From contig CM034300.1 in NCBI GenBank assembly GCA_019925795.1, forward strand, positions 70,163,021 to 70,227,020: 64,000 nucleotides of DNA. Direction: 5' to 3'. The translations under genes were made by a program, and so were the position numbers. The notes below the pieces were generated by a model. The model ran no database searches. It worked only from the letters and a program-made list of their open reading frames with translations, and was not told the origin of the DNA. Below are positions 35,001-43,345 of the stretch, piece after piece. Positions within the stretch are counted from its first letter, which is position 1. The number at the start of each line of letters is the position of its first letter. The DNA is from Dendrobium chrysotoxum (taxonomy: Eukaryota > Streptophyta > Magnoliopsida > Asparagales > Orchidaceae).

Positions 35001-36994
35001 TCATTTCTGATAAAATTTGCAACATAGTTGATATACACGTTGAAATTAATAATATAATAAGCGACATGATTTCGTCAATGATCAAGAAAAATAGTTTATC
35101 AGATGAGGAACCAAAAATATAATGGTTTATATTTAACGGGCTACGCACTAAATAACAATACATAACCAATATACTTCGGGCCATCCACTGCAGTCATATA
35201 ATTATTTTAAGCCGCCTACATAGGCATTCAAATAGTTGAATATGTTATTGGTTAATCAAGGATTAATAAGAACACCAGGTACATATTAGCAAATGAATAG
35301 CAAACTATTTTTCTTAGAGGTGTTGCACGTCCACATACTTAAAAGCAATTGTATGATTTTTCTTACATTCACTCGAAATATTGAGTTGTTATTTTAATTT
35401 AATGCTATAAGCAATTGTTCCTTTATAAGGTATATACCAGATATATGTTAGCAAATGAACTAGCTATTTTTTTCAAAGGAGTTACACATACACATACTTA
35501 TAAGCAACTGTGTGAGTTTTTCCAACATTCATTCGAAATAATGAGTCGTTACTTTAATTTAATGTTATGATAAATTGTTTCTTTAGCAGAAGAATTGATT
35601 AATATACTAACTACAGGAGCACAATGTCATCCATTTATACAATTAAATCCATAATTTTATCATTACTTTTAAAAATATCATTGGAGTTATAGACAATGCT
35701 CACATCCCCATAGTCATCAGCAAAAGAATGCAAAATCGAAATTGAAATAAAAAAAATGCTTCACTTCACATAATATTATGAACGCAGTCTCATTTGACCA
35801 CCAATTTATCTATGTGGCTTATGGTTACAAAGGGTCTGCAATTAATATAAGAGGGTTGTGATGAGCAGTTGAGGAAGGAAACTTTAAAATGCTACTTGAT
35901 AAATATTATTTGATAGTTTCTAAGTATGCTAACACCAACAAACAAGTAGCACTATTCACAAAATTTCACTATCATTTAAGTGAGTACCATAGAGAAACAT
36001 CTTGTAAATACTTGATGAAGCAAAAATTGTAATATAATGAAGAGAATATTTAGCATTTTAAAAGATAAATTTTAAGCATTCATTCATAAGCATGAATTTT
36101 CTTTGACATACAGATTAATATTATTTATGTTTATACAATGTCGTATAATTTTATTGGATGCTATCATAAATACTACATATATTTCAAACATATCTCAAAC
36201 TGAAATGTAGCATGATTTCGGTAAAGTACAAGTCTATGATGAAAACCCTAACATGCACGTAACTATTAGGAAGAGAATTCAAGGTGATGCAAAGCAGCAT
36301 TCAATCGCCAACAATTTATGGGAAGCTCATGTAAGATTTTATATTATTAAGTGAAAATAAATTTCATTTTGATAGATTATTTAATTACGCATTACTCCAA
36401 TCGTAAGTATTGAAGCAACAACGAAAATCAACTTGAGTGCACGATATGGTTGAACTGTCAAGAGATAAAAGATTTATATTTAATTGCATTATTATAATAT
36501 TGCATATGTTGTCATCGCTGCTATGCGGCTTTATTTTGATTTCCGGACAAAATTTATTTTTAATAATTATTTTTATTTCATTATAATTTCTTAAATACAA
36601 ATCATACTTCAAACAATTTTCATAGGATTTAACAGATATCTGGTCAGATAATTTTCAGGATTTAACACACTCAGGATTTATTAAATCCGGATTTACTGGA
36701 TATACTAGAGTTAAATCCTACTTGGATCCAAATAGCCCTAAATGCAAGTCATGAAATTGTATACAAGCTGCCTATTTCTCAAGAAAAAATGTAAACTAAG
36801 AAAGAAGGAAGCCCCAAACCTCGGGATCTTCGAGCCAGGAAAGAAGAACATGAGGAGATAGTAGAAAGGGAGATGGCCGCTCGGATGCATCGCCTCCTAC
36901 GGCAAGCCAAGGGAAAGGAGAAAAATTTTCTGGACTGGAGCTGAGGATTTGAAGCAGGGCCTCTAATGCAAGGTGCGGCGGCGTTGAGAGACAT
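11243..36994 (-). CDS. FRK: Plastid-type fructokinase, six of about seven exons
   Basis: A PfkB-family sugar kinase that phosphorylates D-fructose with ATP to fructose 6-phosphate, here with a plastid-targeting first exon. Six exons joined by GT/AG sites encode 351 residues: 36994-36820, 22939-22728, 21000-20788, 20674-20477, 20359-20222 and 11359-11243. Exon phases agree at every junction. Visible motifs are VVCFGEMLIDFVPT at the start of the kinase domain, APGGAPANVAVGIARLGG (PfkB signature 1), FYRNPSADMLL, SYDPNLRLPLWPS, VTEGPNGCRY and DTTGAGDAFVAG (signature 2, with the catalytic Asp). Plastid fructokinases are about 380 residues, so roughly 40 C-terminal codons are missing. I did not find them in 1-11242; the last exon is probably left of the window. 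No stop or frameshift is seen, so the gene looks functional. Introns 1, 5 and 6 are swollen by transposons. Confidence 0.93.
11360..12437. other. Fructokinase intron 5, part left of solo LTR C
   Basis: AT-rich intron sequence. The short frames here have no recognisable product. Confidence 0.5.
15487..15873 (-). repeat. Hairpin-unit array in LTR C
   Basis: Units at 15487-15505, 15562-15580, about 15667-15687 (degenerate), 15742-15760 and 15855-15873. On minus the usual form is CACGCT, a 7-nt loop TTTCTCT, then AGCGTG. The second unit reads CACGCC...GGCGTG: both partners of one stem pair have changed together. Confidence 0.85.
16652..16711. repeat. (CT)n microsatellite
   Basis: About 30 CT units inside LTR C. 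Confidence 0.97.
17120..18590. other. Fructokinase intron 5, unassigned sequence
   Basis: It starts with a GC-richer part (17160-17410) that contains two GAACCGGTT-like words, then becomes AT-rich. No gene or known element could be named. Confidence 0.35.
18590..19960 (-). mobile_element. LTR-retrotransposon remnant: LTR plus gag fragment
   Basis: Read on minus, an LTR-like segment (about 19960 to 19088, ending ...TTTAAATCCAATA) is followed by a leader. A broken gag-like frame follows (about 19010-18600), with stretches such as MERLMKMIQDAL and RRPDDRALTSTPVYDPTC and several stops. The LTR part is related to 59224-59884, which shares the GGATGATACCC and TTTATAGGGAT-like words in the same order. 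The family was not determined. Confidence 0.55.
19993..20036. repeat. (AT)n microsatellite
   Basis: About 22 AT units, some 190 bp downstream of the exon 5 donor, within intron 5. Confidence 0.97.
20222..20359 (-). CDS. FRK: Fructokinase exon 5
   Basis: 46 codons from INEEEISFLTRGENPYDD to TEGPNGCRYYSK. Acceptor ACAG before 20359, donor GTGTAT after 20222. Introns on both sides are phase 0. Confidence 0.93.
20477..20674 (-). CDS. FRK: Fructokinase exon 4
   Basis: 66 codons from AKIFHYGSISLI to SIWDAADIIK, including SYDPNLRLPLWPS. Acceptor TTTAG, donor GTACAC. Confidence 0.94.
20788..21000 (-). CDS. FRK: Fructokinase exon 3
   Basis: 71 codons from VGEDEFGYMLADILKK to ELDFDIIRK, including the substrate-site segment FYRNPSADMLL. 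Acceptor CTACAG, donor GTGTGC. Confidence 0.94.
21001..22727. other. Fructokinase intron 2
   Basis: 1,727 bp of AT-rich intron. No mobile element identified. Confidence 0.6.
22728..22939 (-). CDS. FRK: Fructokinase exon 2 (PfkB signature 1)
   Basis: Starts after the acceptor GGCTACAG. Its first two bases complete a codon split with exon 1, then 70 codons run to SAFIGK. Contains SLVVCFGEMLIDF and APGGAPANVAVGIARLGG. An in-frame ATG at 22904 could start a cytosolic form, but phase agreement with exon 1 favours splicing from 36820. Confidence 0.92.
22940..23455. other. Fructokinase intron 1, 3' end
   Basis: AT-rich. TTAAGGGTTCGTTCAGTTG near 23262 resembles a DNA-transposon end but could not be paired with confidence. 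Confidence 0.35.
23456..24533 (-). mobile_element. LTR-related fragment F
   Basis: About 1 kb closely matching 49986-50958. Shared words include GAAATTAATTATGT, GGGGATCTTTTGTCATTT and AGACACTTGCCTTTG-like sequence, and both have repeated GATC.AAGATAC.A units. Its layout (AATTTCGGCA...TCTC, a repeated unit, then a GA-rich part ending TGATTAACA) parallels the first part of the giant LTRs on minus. I therefore read it as a diverged subfamily of the same LTR group. Boundaries are approximate. Confidence 0.6.
24860..25880 (-). pseudogene. PIF/Harbinger transposase remnant (left copy)
   Basis: On minus, a decayed DDE transposase: VFLAFTRNSESLL, then IIGALDGTHILLVINRGMQN (first catalytic Asp in GALDGTH), FIYMTSC.EGSTVNIRILR, PLSKYYLVDLDYVNTYKLMTPF (second Asp in LVD), HYYLNEY, and a final LAYAVLHNFIG-like segment. 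Several stops and frameshifts break it. The cut-and-paste enzyme normally works with a Myb-like partner; its remnant lies just upstream and is split by the LINE. Confidence 0.8.
26274..26481 (-). pseudogene. Harbinger partner-protein remnant, 3' part (left copy)
   Basis: The frame LFIHYNEDMEKFIKKINKICTF..EYLSKLNSLDNISKEAALIVHEALL matches LLIHYNKNMKTIIKKIDKMCTFTIHEYLAKLSSLD in the right copy (34640-34800). Its upstream part continues at 31399, beyond the LINE. Confidence 0.7.
26498..27226 (+). pseudogene. LINE ORF1, 5'-truncated
   Basis: About 240 residues of the C-terminal part of a plant L1 ORF1. The frame appears to begin with an ATG, but that ATG lies in the target duplication (26492), so it is not the native start. 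The visible part is acidic and glycine-rich, ending in a basic tail (RGREGEPGSKRRGGGASPR). No RNA-recognition motif or CCHC knuckle is seen; they would lie in the lost 5' part. The stop overlaps the ORF2 start. Confidence 0.8.
27223..31234 (+). pseudogene. LINE ORF2: endonuclease, reverse transcriptase, RNase H
   Basis: Order of parts: apurinic-type endonuclease (FWNCRGAR, LVETKIS, GGDFNCI, SDHCPIV), reverse transcriptase (FRPISLCNSIYKIVAKVL, KFDMEQAYD, FRQGCPISPF, LLYADN), a zinc-binding segment (HLCPRGCGQ..HITSTC) and an RNase H domain (INIDGA, QIEVLAF, IEGDNKNV, VADYCAK). Three defects are visible. There is a frameshift in the T7 run at 27347-27353, a TAA stop at 27662-27664, and Asn in place of the second Asp of the YADD catalytic box (29294-29296). 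From 27713 the frame is open for 1,173 codons. The C-terminal RNase H is a feature of some plant L1 lineages. Confidence 0.93.
31399..32110 (-). pseudogene. Harbinger partner-protein remnant, 5' part (left copy)
   Basis: Continuation of the left Harbinger copy beyond the LINE. On minus, MSRSKISIKDADKTIKRNKKKADNKT joins the part at 26481. Further upstream NVVLDELLIKQFLCGSITKNALKK matches NVILDELFKEQFLCENITNNLLKK of the right copy at 33940-34030. Stops are frequent. Confidence 0.65.
32111..33780. other. Fructokinase intron 1, Harbinger ends and spacer
   Basis: AT-rich. GCATCCAAATAACCTTTAA near 33447-33465 looks like the terminal repeat of the left Harbinger copy and resembles the terminus at 36725-36741. 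The minus frame 33002-33265 has no recognisable domain. Confidence 0.4.
33781..34818 (+). pseudogene. Harbinger partner-protein remnant (right copy)
   Basis: Three short open pieces (33817-34059, about 34285-34429, 34525-34818) align with the left copy: NVILDELFKEQFLCENITNN, a W-containing middle piece, and LLIHYNKNMKTIIKKIDKMCTF. Position upstream of a transposase in the same orientation fits the Myb-like partner protein of PIF/Harbinger elements, though the Myb helices themselves are not clear. Confidence 0.6.
35180..36215 (+). pseudogene. PIF/Harbinger transposase remnant (right copy)
   Basis: Decayed transposase on plus: IIGVIDNAHIPIVISKRMQN (the GxIDGTH box with GT changed), FVYVAYGYKGSAIN, a KYYLI segment, FHYHLSEYHRETSC, and SYNFIGCYHK near the end. 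It has many stops. A 160-bp stretch (about 35280-35440) is tandemly duplicated to 35440-35600. The likely outer terminus is GATCCAAATAGCCCTAA at about 36725-36741. Confidence 0.7.
36216..36819. other. Fructokinase intron 1, 5' end
   Basis: Contains the terminal part of the right Harbinger copy and the 5' splice region of exon 1. No gene seen. Confidence 0.5.
36820..36994 (-). CDS. FRK: Fructokinase exon 1, plastid transit peptide
   Basis: 58 codons plus one base, from MSLNAAAPCIRGPA to LARRSR, ending at the donor CCGAG|GTTTGG. The peptide is rich in Ser, Ala and Arg, lacks acidic residues and has an RRRRCIRAA stretch, as stromal transit peptides do. The single leftover G joins exon 2's leading AT to give Asp, exactly restoring frame into DCIAFSASNDFPMDNSSLVV. 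Known plastid fructokinases have such an extension. Joining across 13.9 kb is an inference from strand, phase and transit-peptide character. Confidence 0.78.
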
Positions 36995-37199
36995 GAAGCA
37001 ATCCTAGCTCTCTTCTTTGGTAGATTCTCAGTTCCCACTGGCTTTAGCAACAAGAACACAAAAGCAGCTAAGTGGGGCTCAGCTGAAATCTAGACAGAGC
37101 AAAGAGAAGAACGGAACTCCAAAGAACTCTTGTAAATGTCAAGCAAGCACCCGCACGATGCGGGAATTGTTGTCGACAACCGATGGTGAACTGAGGACT

Positions 37200-37233
<34 letters not shown>

Positions 37234-37325
37234 GTTATGACTGTGCGTCTTTAATATTAATGGTCGGATATTAGAAATATTCCGTAATAAATAACTCCGT
37301 TCCCATTGCGCTTGGCCAAACATGT
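36995..37325 (-). promoter_or_regulatory. Fructokinase 5' leader and proximal promoter, (CT)n
   Basis: The sequence before the ATG holds a (GA)n run on plus (about 37203-37231), which is (CT)n on the coding strand. CT-rich tracts are common in plant 5' leaders near transcription starts. No convincing TATA box lies between the run and the MITE. Confidence 0.45.
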
Positions 37326-37559
37326 GGGATTTACATTTATATCATTTTATTTCAGGCTATATATATTTAAAATCTAAAATTTGAATATCAAATATATCAC
37401 TCATTTATTTTATTCTTATCACACATATCACTCTATAAATTTTAATATTTTATTTCATGCACCTATATTTATCTTGTGGATGATAAGCATGTAATATTAA
37501 AGTTTTAAGTATTAGATATGTAAATAGCATGAAATAAAGTAATATATATGTAAATACCC
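37326..37559. mobile_element. MITE in fructokinase promoter region
   Basis: 234 bp with long imperfect terminal inverted repeats. The left end is GGGATTTACATTTATATC followed by a TTTATTTCAGGCTAT segment. The right end, reversed, reads GGGTATTTACATATATAT followed by a TTTATTTCATGCTAT segment. A half copy (shared TAAATAGCATGAAATAAAGT) is at about 43880-43955. No coding capacity; target duplication unclear. Confidence 0.65.
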
Positions 37560-37929
37560 TTTTATTTATTGCATAAATACCCTCCTAAGTATAGTTTGGA
37601 TCAAAATATTTTTAATAAGAACTAATCTCATAAATTTATAAAGTATCCATTAAAATCAATAGTCCTTCAAAAATATTTTATACAAAATTAAATCAGTTCA
37701 AATTTGATTCAAACTCATTAATTAATTTTAGTTCAGACTTTATGATGAATGTCGCAAATGTGTATTTCAAAATATGTTAAAACTGCATCAAGCTACACAA
37801 TGAATGCCACTAGTGCACATTCCACTTAGAGCTCAACATCACTTACATCAAAATACACGCGAAACATGGTAAGATTGGTGAATTAAATGGCACGTGTGCT
37901 GACATTGCGCGTCACTTGAAGGGGTAAAC
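37560..37929. other. Unannotated AT-rich stretch
   Basis: Sequence between MITE and Cassandra. Nothing recognised. Confidence 0.4.
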
Positions 37930-38602
37930 TGTAATAGCTCAAACTCTTAACTATCGAGATATTGTCCGCTTTAGCCTAAGAGCTTCACGATATTGTCCTG
38001 TTGGTGTAACTTCCCAATATGTCACTCATCTAAGAATTGTTCTAGGATGAGCATGCTTAACTGTGAAGTTTCTTACAGAAATTCCAGTCATTACACCAAA
38101 AGGCACCTCGATGTTTAAGAGTTTAGCTTTCTTTTACTTAAAGAGTTTCACAATTTCCCTCACTTAAGTAACTAACGTCCCTATCAGCATCTTTATCCCA
38201 AAAGCATACACCAGGCAGATAGAATTCTAGAGGTTGCCCCTACAAGTTCAAGTGACGGCTCTTGTCACGTAGCACTTTGTCCCATATAGAGTTTAAGAGG
38301 TGGCTCTCATGGCGTAGCACTTTGTCTTGTATGGCACTTAATTCCCATCTTTTCGGCTGGTGTATTGCTCTGATACCATTTGTAATAGCCCAAATTCTTA
38401 ACTATCAAGATATTGTCTGCTTTAGCCTAAGAGTCTCATAGTTTTATCTTGTTGGTGTAACTTTTCAGTAGGTCACCCATCCCAAAATTGTTCTGAAATG
38501 AGCACCTTAACTGCGAAGTTTCTTACAAAAATTTCAGTCATTACACCAATAGGCACCTCGATATTTAAGAGTTTAACTTTATTTTACTTAAGAGGTTTCA
38601 CA
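37930..38602 (-). mobile_element. Cassandra-type TRIM with 5S-like LTRs
   Basis: A 673-bp non-autonomous LTR element. Two direct repeats of 223 and 222 bp (37930-38152 and 38381-38602) run TG...CA; on minus they begin TGTGAAAC and end GGGCTATTACA. The internal part is 228 bp. Next to the right repeat, on minus, lies TGGTATCAGAGC (38379-38368), the initiator tRNA-Met primer site. A purine-rich GTGAGGGAAAT precedes the left repeat. The LTRs contain 5S rRNA-like sequence on minus: GAAACTTCGCAGTTAAG and GGGATGGGTGACCTACTG. Flanks TAAAC and CAAAC form a 4-of-5 target duplication. LTR size, 5S content and primer site define the known plant family Cassandra, which has no coding capacity. Confidence 0.88.
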
Positions 38603-38607
38603 CAAAC

Positions 38608-39091
38608 GACCTCCGATTGCTAAATGGACTGTGTTGTTACAATCAGGATGTCGAATTCACTTAAGAGGGAATCCCTCGCAGTCAAAAAGGATGAGATTGA
38701 TCAAAACAAATGATCGACACCTAAAATTGACACGTGATGTTGCCCAAACAAAATCCGATTATAAAAAAGACTTTCCCAATGTGTTTTGATCACCGCCAAC
38801 ACCCTTAAATGACCATAAATTTTCTCAACGCAAAGAGATCGGCATGGATCCTGAGGCAACAACGCATAAATCGAGAAAATTGACACACAACATCACCAAA
38901 ATGACTTCCAATTGCAGAACGAACTTCATTGTTATGTTCAAAATATTAATAATACTTGAAATGGATCGTAATTTTGTCCAAGGAAAATCATGTGGCAAAA
39001 TCGGCATGTATTTCAAGATGAAATGTGCATGAATTGAGGCAATTTTAAGAAATTTTCCCATTTCTATCATTTCAGAGTTTAATAATAATAA

Positions 39092-39124
<33 letters not shown>

Positions 39125-39560
39125 CTAACTAATTAAAAAAATCAAATCAAAACTTACCTCGGCCTTGTCGAAGGATCCCGTGAATCCTGTTGAAATGTCT
39201 GTCGAACGGCACTAAAATAACCCGTATATCACTCACCTCGGACACTGCTTCAATCTCGAGCGGCGATGCCTCATCATTAAAACGAGAGTGAAAATGATTT
39301 ATTTGTTGTCTCTGCTTCCATGAATCGAACAACCTTTGCATTACATCTTTGCTAGAATCAAAAGTCAGACCTCTCTCGTCATTCCTCAGACAGCGCAAAC
39401 ACCCCAACGAACATTATGAGCCTTTCGATCTTCTGCTTCCTTCAATCCAATGCCTTCCCTCACACGAACAACCATCGACCCAGATCATCTCCAAATCATA
39501 AGCAGCCTGCTGAAGCCGATCTCCCCTACACATGTCCGATCCTTCTGAAAGTTCGTGAGG
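38608..39560. other. Intergenic stretch, no supported gene
   Basis: Includes an (ATT)n run (about 39082-39121). A minus frame of 86 codons (39407-39147) has no recognisable domain. Confidence 0.4.
39082..39121. repeat. (ATT)n microsatellite
   Basis: About 12 trinucleotide units. Confidence 0.95.
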
Positions 39561-41050
39561 GTTGTTTAACCGTTAAGAATAAGCCCGAGGCTAACCAAGA
39601 GGGGGGTAAATTGGTTAATTAAAAACTTTTTTAAACAAAAAGAAAAATCCTCCTTTTTAAGGCTTTTTCAACATCTGAAAAACTGATAATTTTATCTCTC
39701 AATGCGGAAGCAAAGTAATTTCATGATAATAGAAAATCAAATATTTTCAACCACACAATTATCACAAAAATAAATGTAAAAAATAAAGTGCAAAAAAATA
39801 AAACCAAGAACGAACACTCTAAAGATTTATAGTGATTTGGTCAACCTGACATACATCCACTCTCCGGAGTCACCCACTCCAGATATTATACTAAACCTTT
39901 AGTGACTCTTTTTTAGCCTTTACAACTAGGTGGAGAACAAAATTTCTTCCACCAACCCGATGCGGTAGAGGACCGTAATCCTTTTTCTCCCTCTAGGAGA
40001 TGGCATAGGACAACAAATCCTTTCACAGGCAAAGAATCTTGAATCACTTTCACCTTCCCCGATACGGTAGAGTAGCCGGGTCCTTTAACACTAAAGAGAT
40101 CTTCTTCTTTCCAAAACTTCCCTCAAGACAAACATTAACTATAATGGTACTAAGGTGCAAGCTTGTCGGATGAACCATGTGAAACTCTCTCCACACTCTC
40201 TTGAAACCCACAAGGATCTTCTCCCTCTCAAACTCTACCATTTCCTCTCTCCTTTTCAAGGCTCTCTTCAAGTTTTCTCCAGAAGAACGAAAACTCAATG
40301 CATGCCAAAGACTCTTACTAAGTCTTTTGAGAAAACTTAAATAGAAGACTTTAAAAATCCTAGAAATTTAATTCTGGCGACAAAGATCGTACAATACAAT
40401 CAAAGGATCATCCAGTACGATGTGCAGAATTTAAAAAACCCTAAAAACTCAATTCTGGTGGTAAAGATCATCCAGTACGATCGCATAATCGTCTAATACG
40501 ATGTGCAGAATTTGACCTGATAATACTGTACAATCACAATATAGTACAGTACGATTAATTCAAATTTGTACTGATCGTCCAGGTAGATATTGGGGATCGT
40601 TCAGGACCATTAGATGAATAATTATGGTATTTCATCTTGTACGATATATGACAATTAATTATCGTCCCATGATAGATTCGGGTTGTACAGTACGATCGTC
40701 CTATACAATCTGATTGAATAAATTAATCATAATTACTCCCCTAATCACATGATCAATTTAGGCATGATTGTCATAAATCATACAGTACGATGCACATCAT
40801 ATGGTACAATCAGAACAAAAAATGTTATTCAAAATATTGCCTAAATTGTGATTGGTGGCTGAGTTTCTAGATTTCTACAGATCATCCTGTATGATGTGAA
40901 TCGTACAGTACAATTAATTCAAAATACATGAATTATCAAAGTTAGCTATTTAGATGAGCTAATCAGATAGTAAGATATAAATCATCCAGTACGATTAGTT
41001 CAAAATTTAAACATCTAGTTTTGACTCAATCTCACTCCCTCTGAGTGTGT
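39560..41050. repeat. Unclassified dispersed-repeat-like segment
   Basis: Starts with TTAAGAATAAGCCCGAGGC, passes through GATTTATAGTGATTTGGTCA and CATCCACTCTCCGGAG, words I associate with plant retrotransposon LTRs. It then carries a degenerate array of CAGTACGAT-like words (40380-41000). No terminal repeats or coding region were identified. Confidence 0.4.
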
Positions 41051-41599
41051 GTGTGCATGGTCACCAAGCTAGCATACACCCTTACAGGTCTTAACACAAG
41101 AAATAAAAAATACATCAATAAATATTACAATAATTTTTACAGCATAACTTATTCTACCCAATCTTGAGCCTTGAATCTTCATTGGATGGTGCATGGTGTT
41201 TCTGAAATATTAGTACACACGCAAACAAATATGCATTACAAATATAAGTAGATATAAAGATGTGAGCCATAATATTTGTTATCATCAAAAATATAAACTC
41301 GTGAGCTTAAGTTGCAACACCTTCTATCTAATCGAACACCAGCTTTAACCCGTCGAGCCAAATCACCATACCTAACCTCTACCTCAAGATCCCAACAGCT
41401 GACCTCCATAAGCTACAAACCACCTCACGATCTTGCCTCTTCCTCAACACCAAAGCTGAGGAACTCCCCGTCACCTACTTCTTCATAACCACACTCGGCC
41501 TCTAAGTCCCATAACCCGACCTCCTCACTGCTCAATCCTCCAAATCATTCAGCCTAACTCATGTGAACACCTCCTCTACCCTTGAGCAACTTTTGCAAT

Positions 41600-43345
41600 C
41601 GAAGTCTAGGCCAATCCTTCCAATATGCACAATGAGCTATTCGTGAGTGGTGGTAGGAGACACGTTGTGACATGCTTGTATGCAAAGCATGAAGAAACAC
41701 AATGAGTGTAGCAACTTCCCTACAGTAAATGCTTATCTACAAACAAACACATCAAACATTTGCAAATAATGGAGGTCAATGTACAATGAGTATGGTGAGT
41801 TGGTGTATCCAAGGAAGTTTGAAGAACGTGAAGTTTATACACCGTTAATACTACTCAGCTTTAAATGTTGGTTGTTATTGAACAAAGATTAAATAACCGA
41901 TGTGCAACTAGTGTAGTGGCATTCATACAATCGGCTTTAAACAACATGCAAGCAAACATGTTGACACCTCACAAGCACTGAAAGTCATATCTTTACGAAC
42001 AAAGGTGGAAGATTTTGATAAATGCTGCAATTAACTTGCAAACACACATATTGATCCTCCCAAGAATACAAAATGTCAACACACAAGAAACATATCAATT
42101 TGCTAACTAACATGCATGGTGGGATTGGCGATGAATATAACATGCTGTCTATAAGTAAGGAAAGTACGCCTGCAATACGTACGAGCTCATACGAGCCATT
42201 GTATGAGACTTGTCATACATACAATAGCCAGCCTGTGGGTGACAACTAACAATGCGCAATGAATGCTAGGACATCTTTTTCAATCAATGATGATTGGATG
42301 TCATGCATATTTAATGACCCCTAGAAAGCAAAGATAGTCAACACATGACAAATGCAAATACCTGAAAGTGATAATAGTGGATGTGCTGCAAGTGTAGTGG
42401 ATTCTTTACAAGAGAAAATAAGACAATCACAGCAAGCATAACGCACTACCTGCTGGCAAAAGGAAATAAGCTTTTGACAAATGCAAGTACCCATGAGCCA
42501 CCATAGAAGACTTGTTAGTGCACGACAGTCTACCTATATAAAGCAGAAAATAATCTGCAGCGCGGCCTAACGCAATCGAATCTGCAGCATCCATGCAAGT
42601 GGACGTGAGGCTTCTACAGGCTTCCAAATGAAACCCAACGCATCTTACAATAAAATTCATTCATAAAAGCTGAATGTTACAAAAACACATTATATATAGA
42701 AATGCAAACTGATGCATTCATATCATGCGTATACATATTACAACAAAATACTTGCATGGGCCCCAACGAGCGTGTTATGGGTACACACATAACGTCTGAG
42801 GATGACACGCGGGTCGATGAATGAATCTAAGATCGACTATCAAACAATCATACATTCACGGTGCCAACTTGAATATTTATTTTATACATTCATATCAAGC
42901 TTTCAAGGCCCTCAACAAGAAAAATTCATTAATAAATGTATAAAACTGACGACGAACCCGATCATATGTCGTCAAGTAGACAAAGTCGATAAGGTTCGAC
43001 CTGATGAAATAAAATTAATCATAAAATACCCCGATGATGGCCGTGTTGACAGAAAATCTCAACTGGGGGGATCCCAAATATTTTAAAATGCCTCGTAAAT
43101 TTTCACAAAAAATTCAAAACTCCAAAAATATCAAAGCTTAAAATATTTAAAATTAAAATAAATCATCAAACACTTAAAGCAAAATTCATCCACCCTCCAT
43201 AATAATTTACTGAGGTGGACAAATTCTAAAATTACTTCAGCTCACAAAGAGCCAATGTCTAGTCATGAATATCACTAGGAATTATTTTTAAATAGTCTCT
43301 TGCGTGTAAGGACATGACTCGTGTCCTCTAACATGTAATTACCAA
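41600..43345 (+). mobile_element. Giant LTR copy D, partial and old
   Basis: Matches the central to 3' part of copies B and E in order. It has the TAGTGCACGACAGTCTACCT region (42511), GCATGGGCCCCAACGAGCGTG with a decayed G-box (42755-42800), CCCGATGATGGCCGTGTTGA (43030), and CATCCACCCTCCATAATA.. to GTCCTCTAACA (43190-43335). It stops abruptly at about 43345 where B continues for another 800 bp, so the 3' end is lost. The left boundary is uncertain. Confidence 0.7.

Noticed and set aside
36796..37059. 87-codon minus frame overlapping the transit-peptide exon
   Set aside because: It is in another frame. Only the frame from 36994 gives transit-peptide composition and the correct splice phase.
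38420..38570. Possible 5S rRNA gene
   Set aside because: Only partial 5S similarity, located inside paired 222-bp LTRs with a tRNA-Met primer site, so it belongs to Cassandra.
39147..39407. 86-codon minus frame as a small gene
   Set aside because: No recognisable domain and no conserved neighbour exon found.
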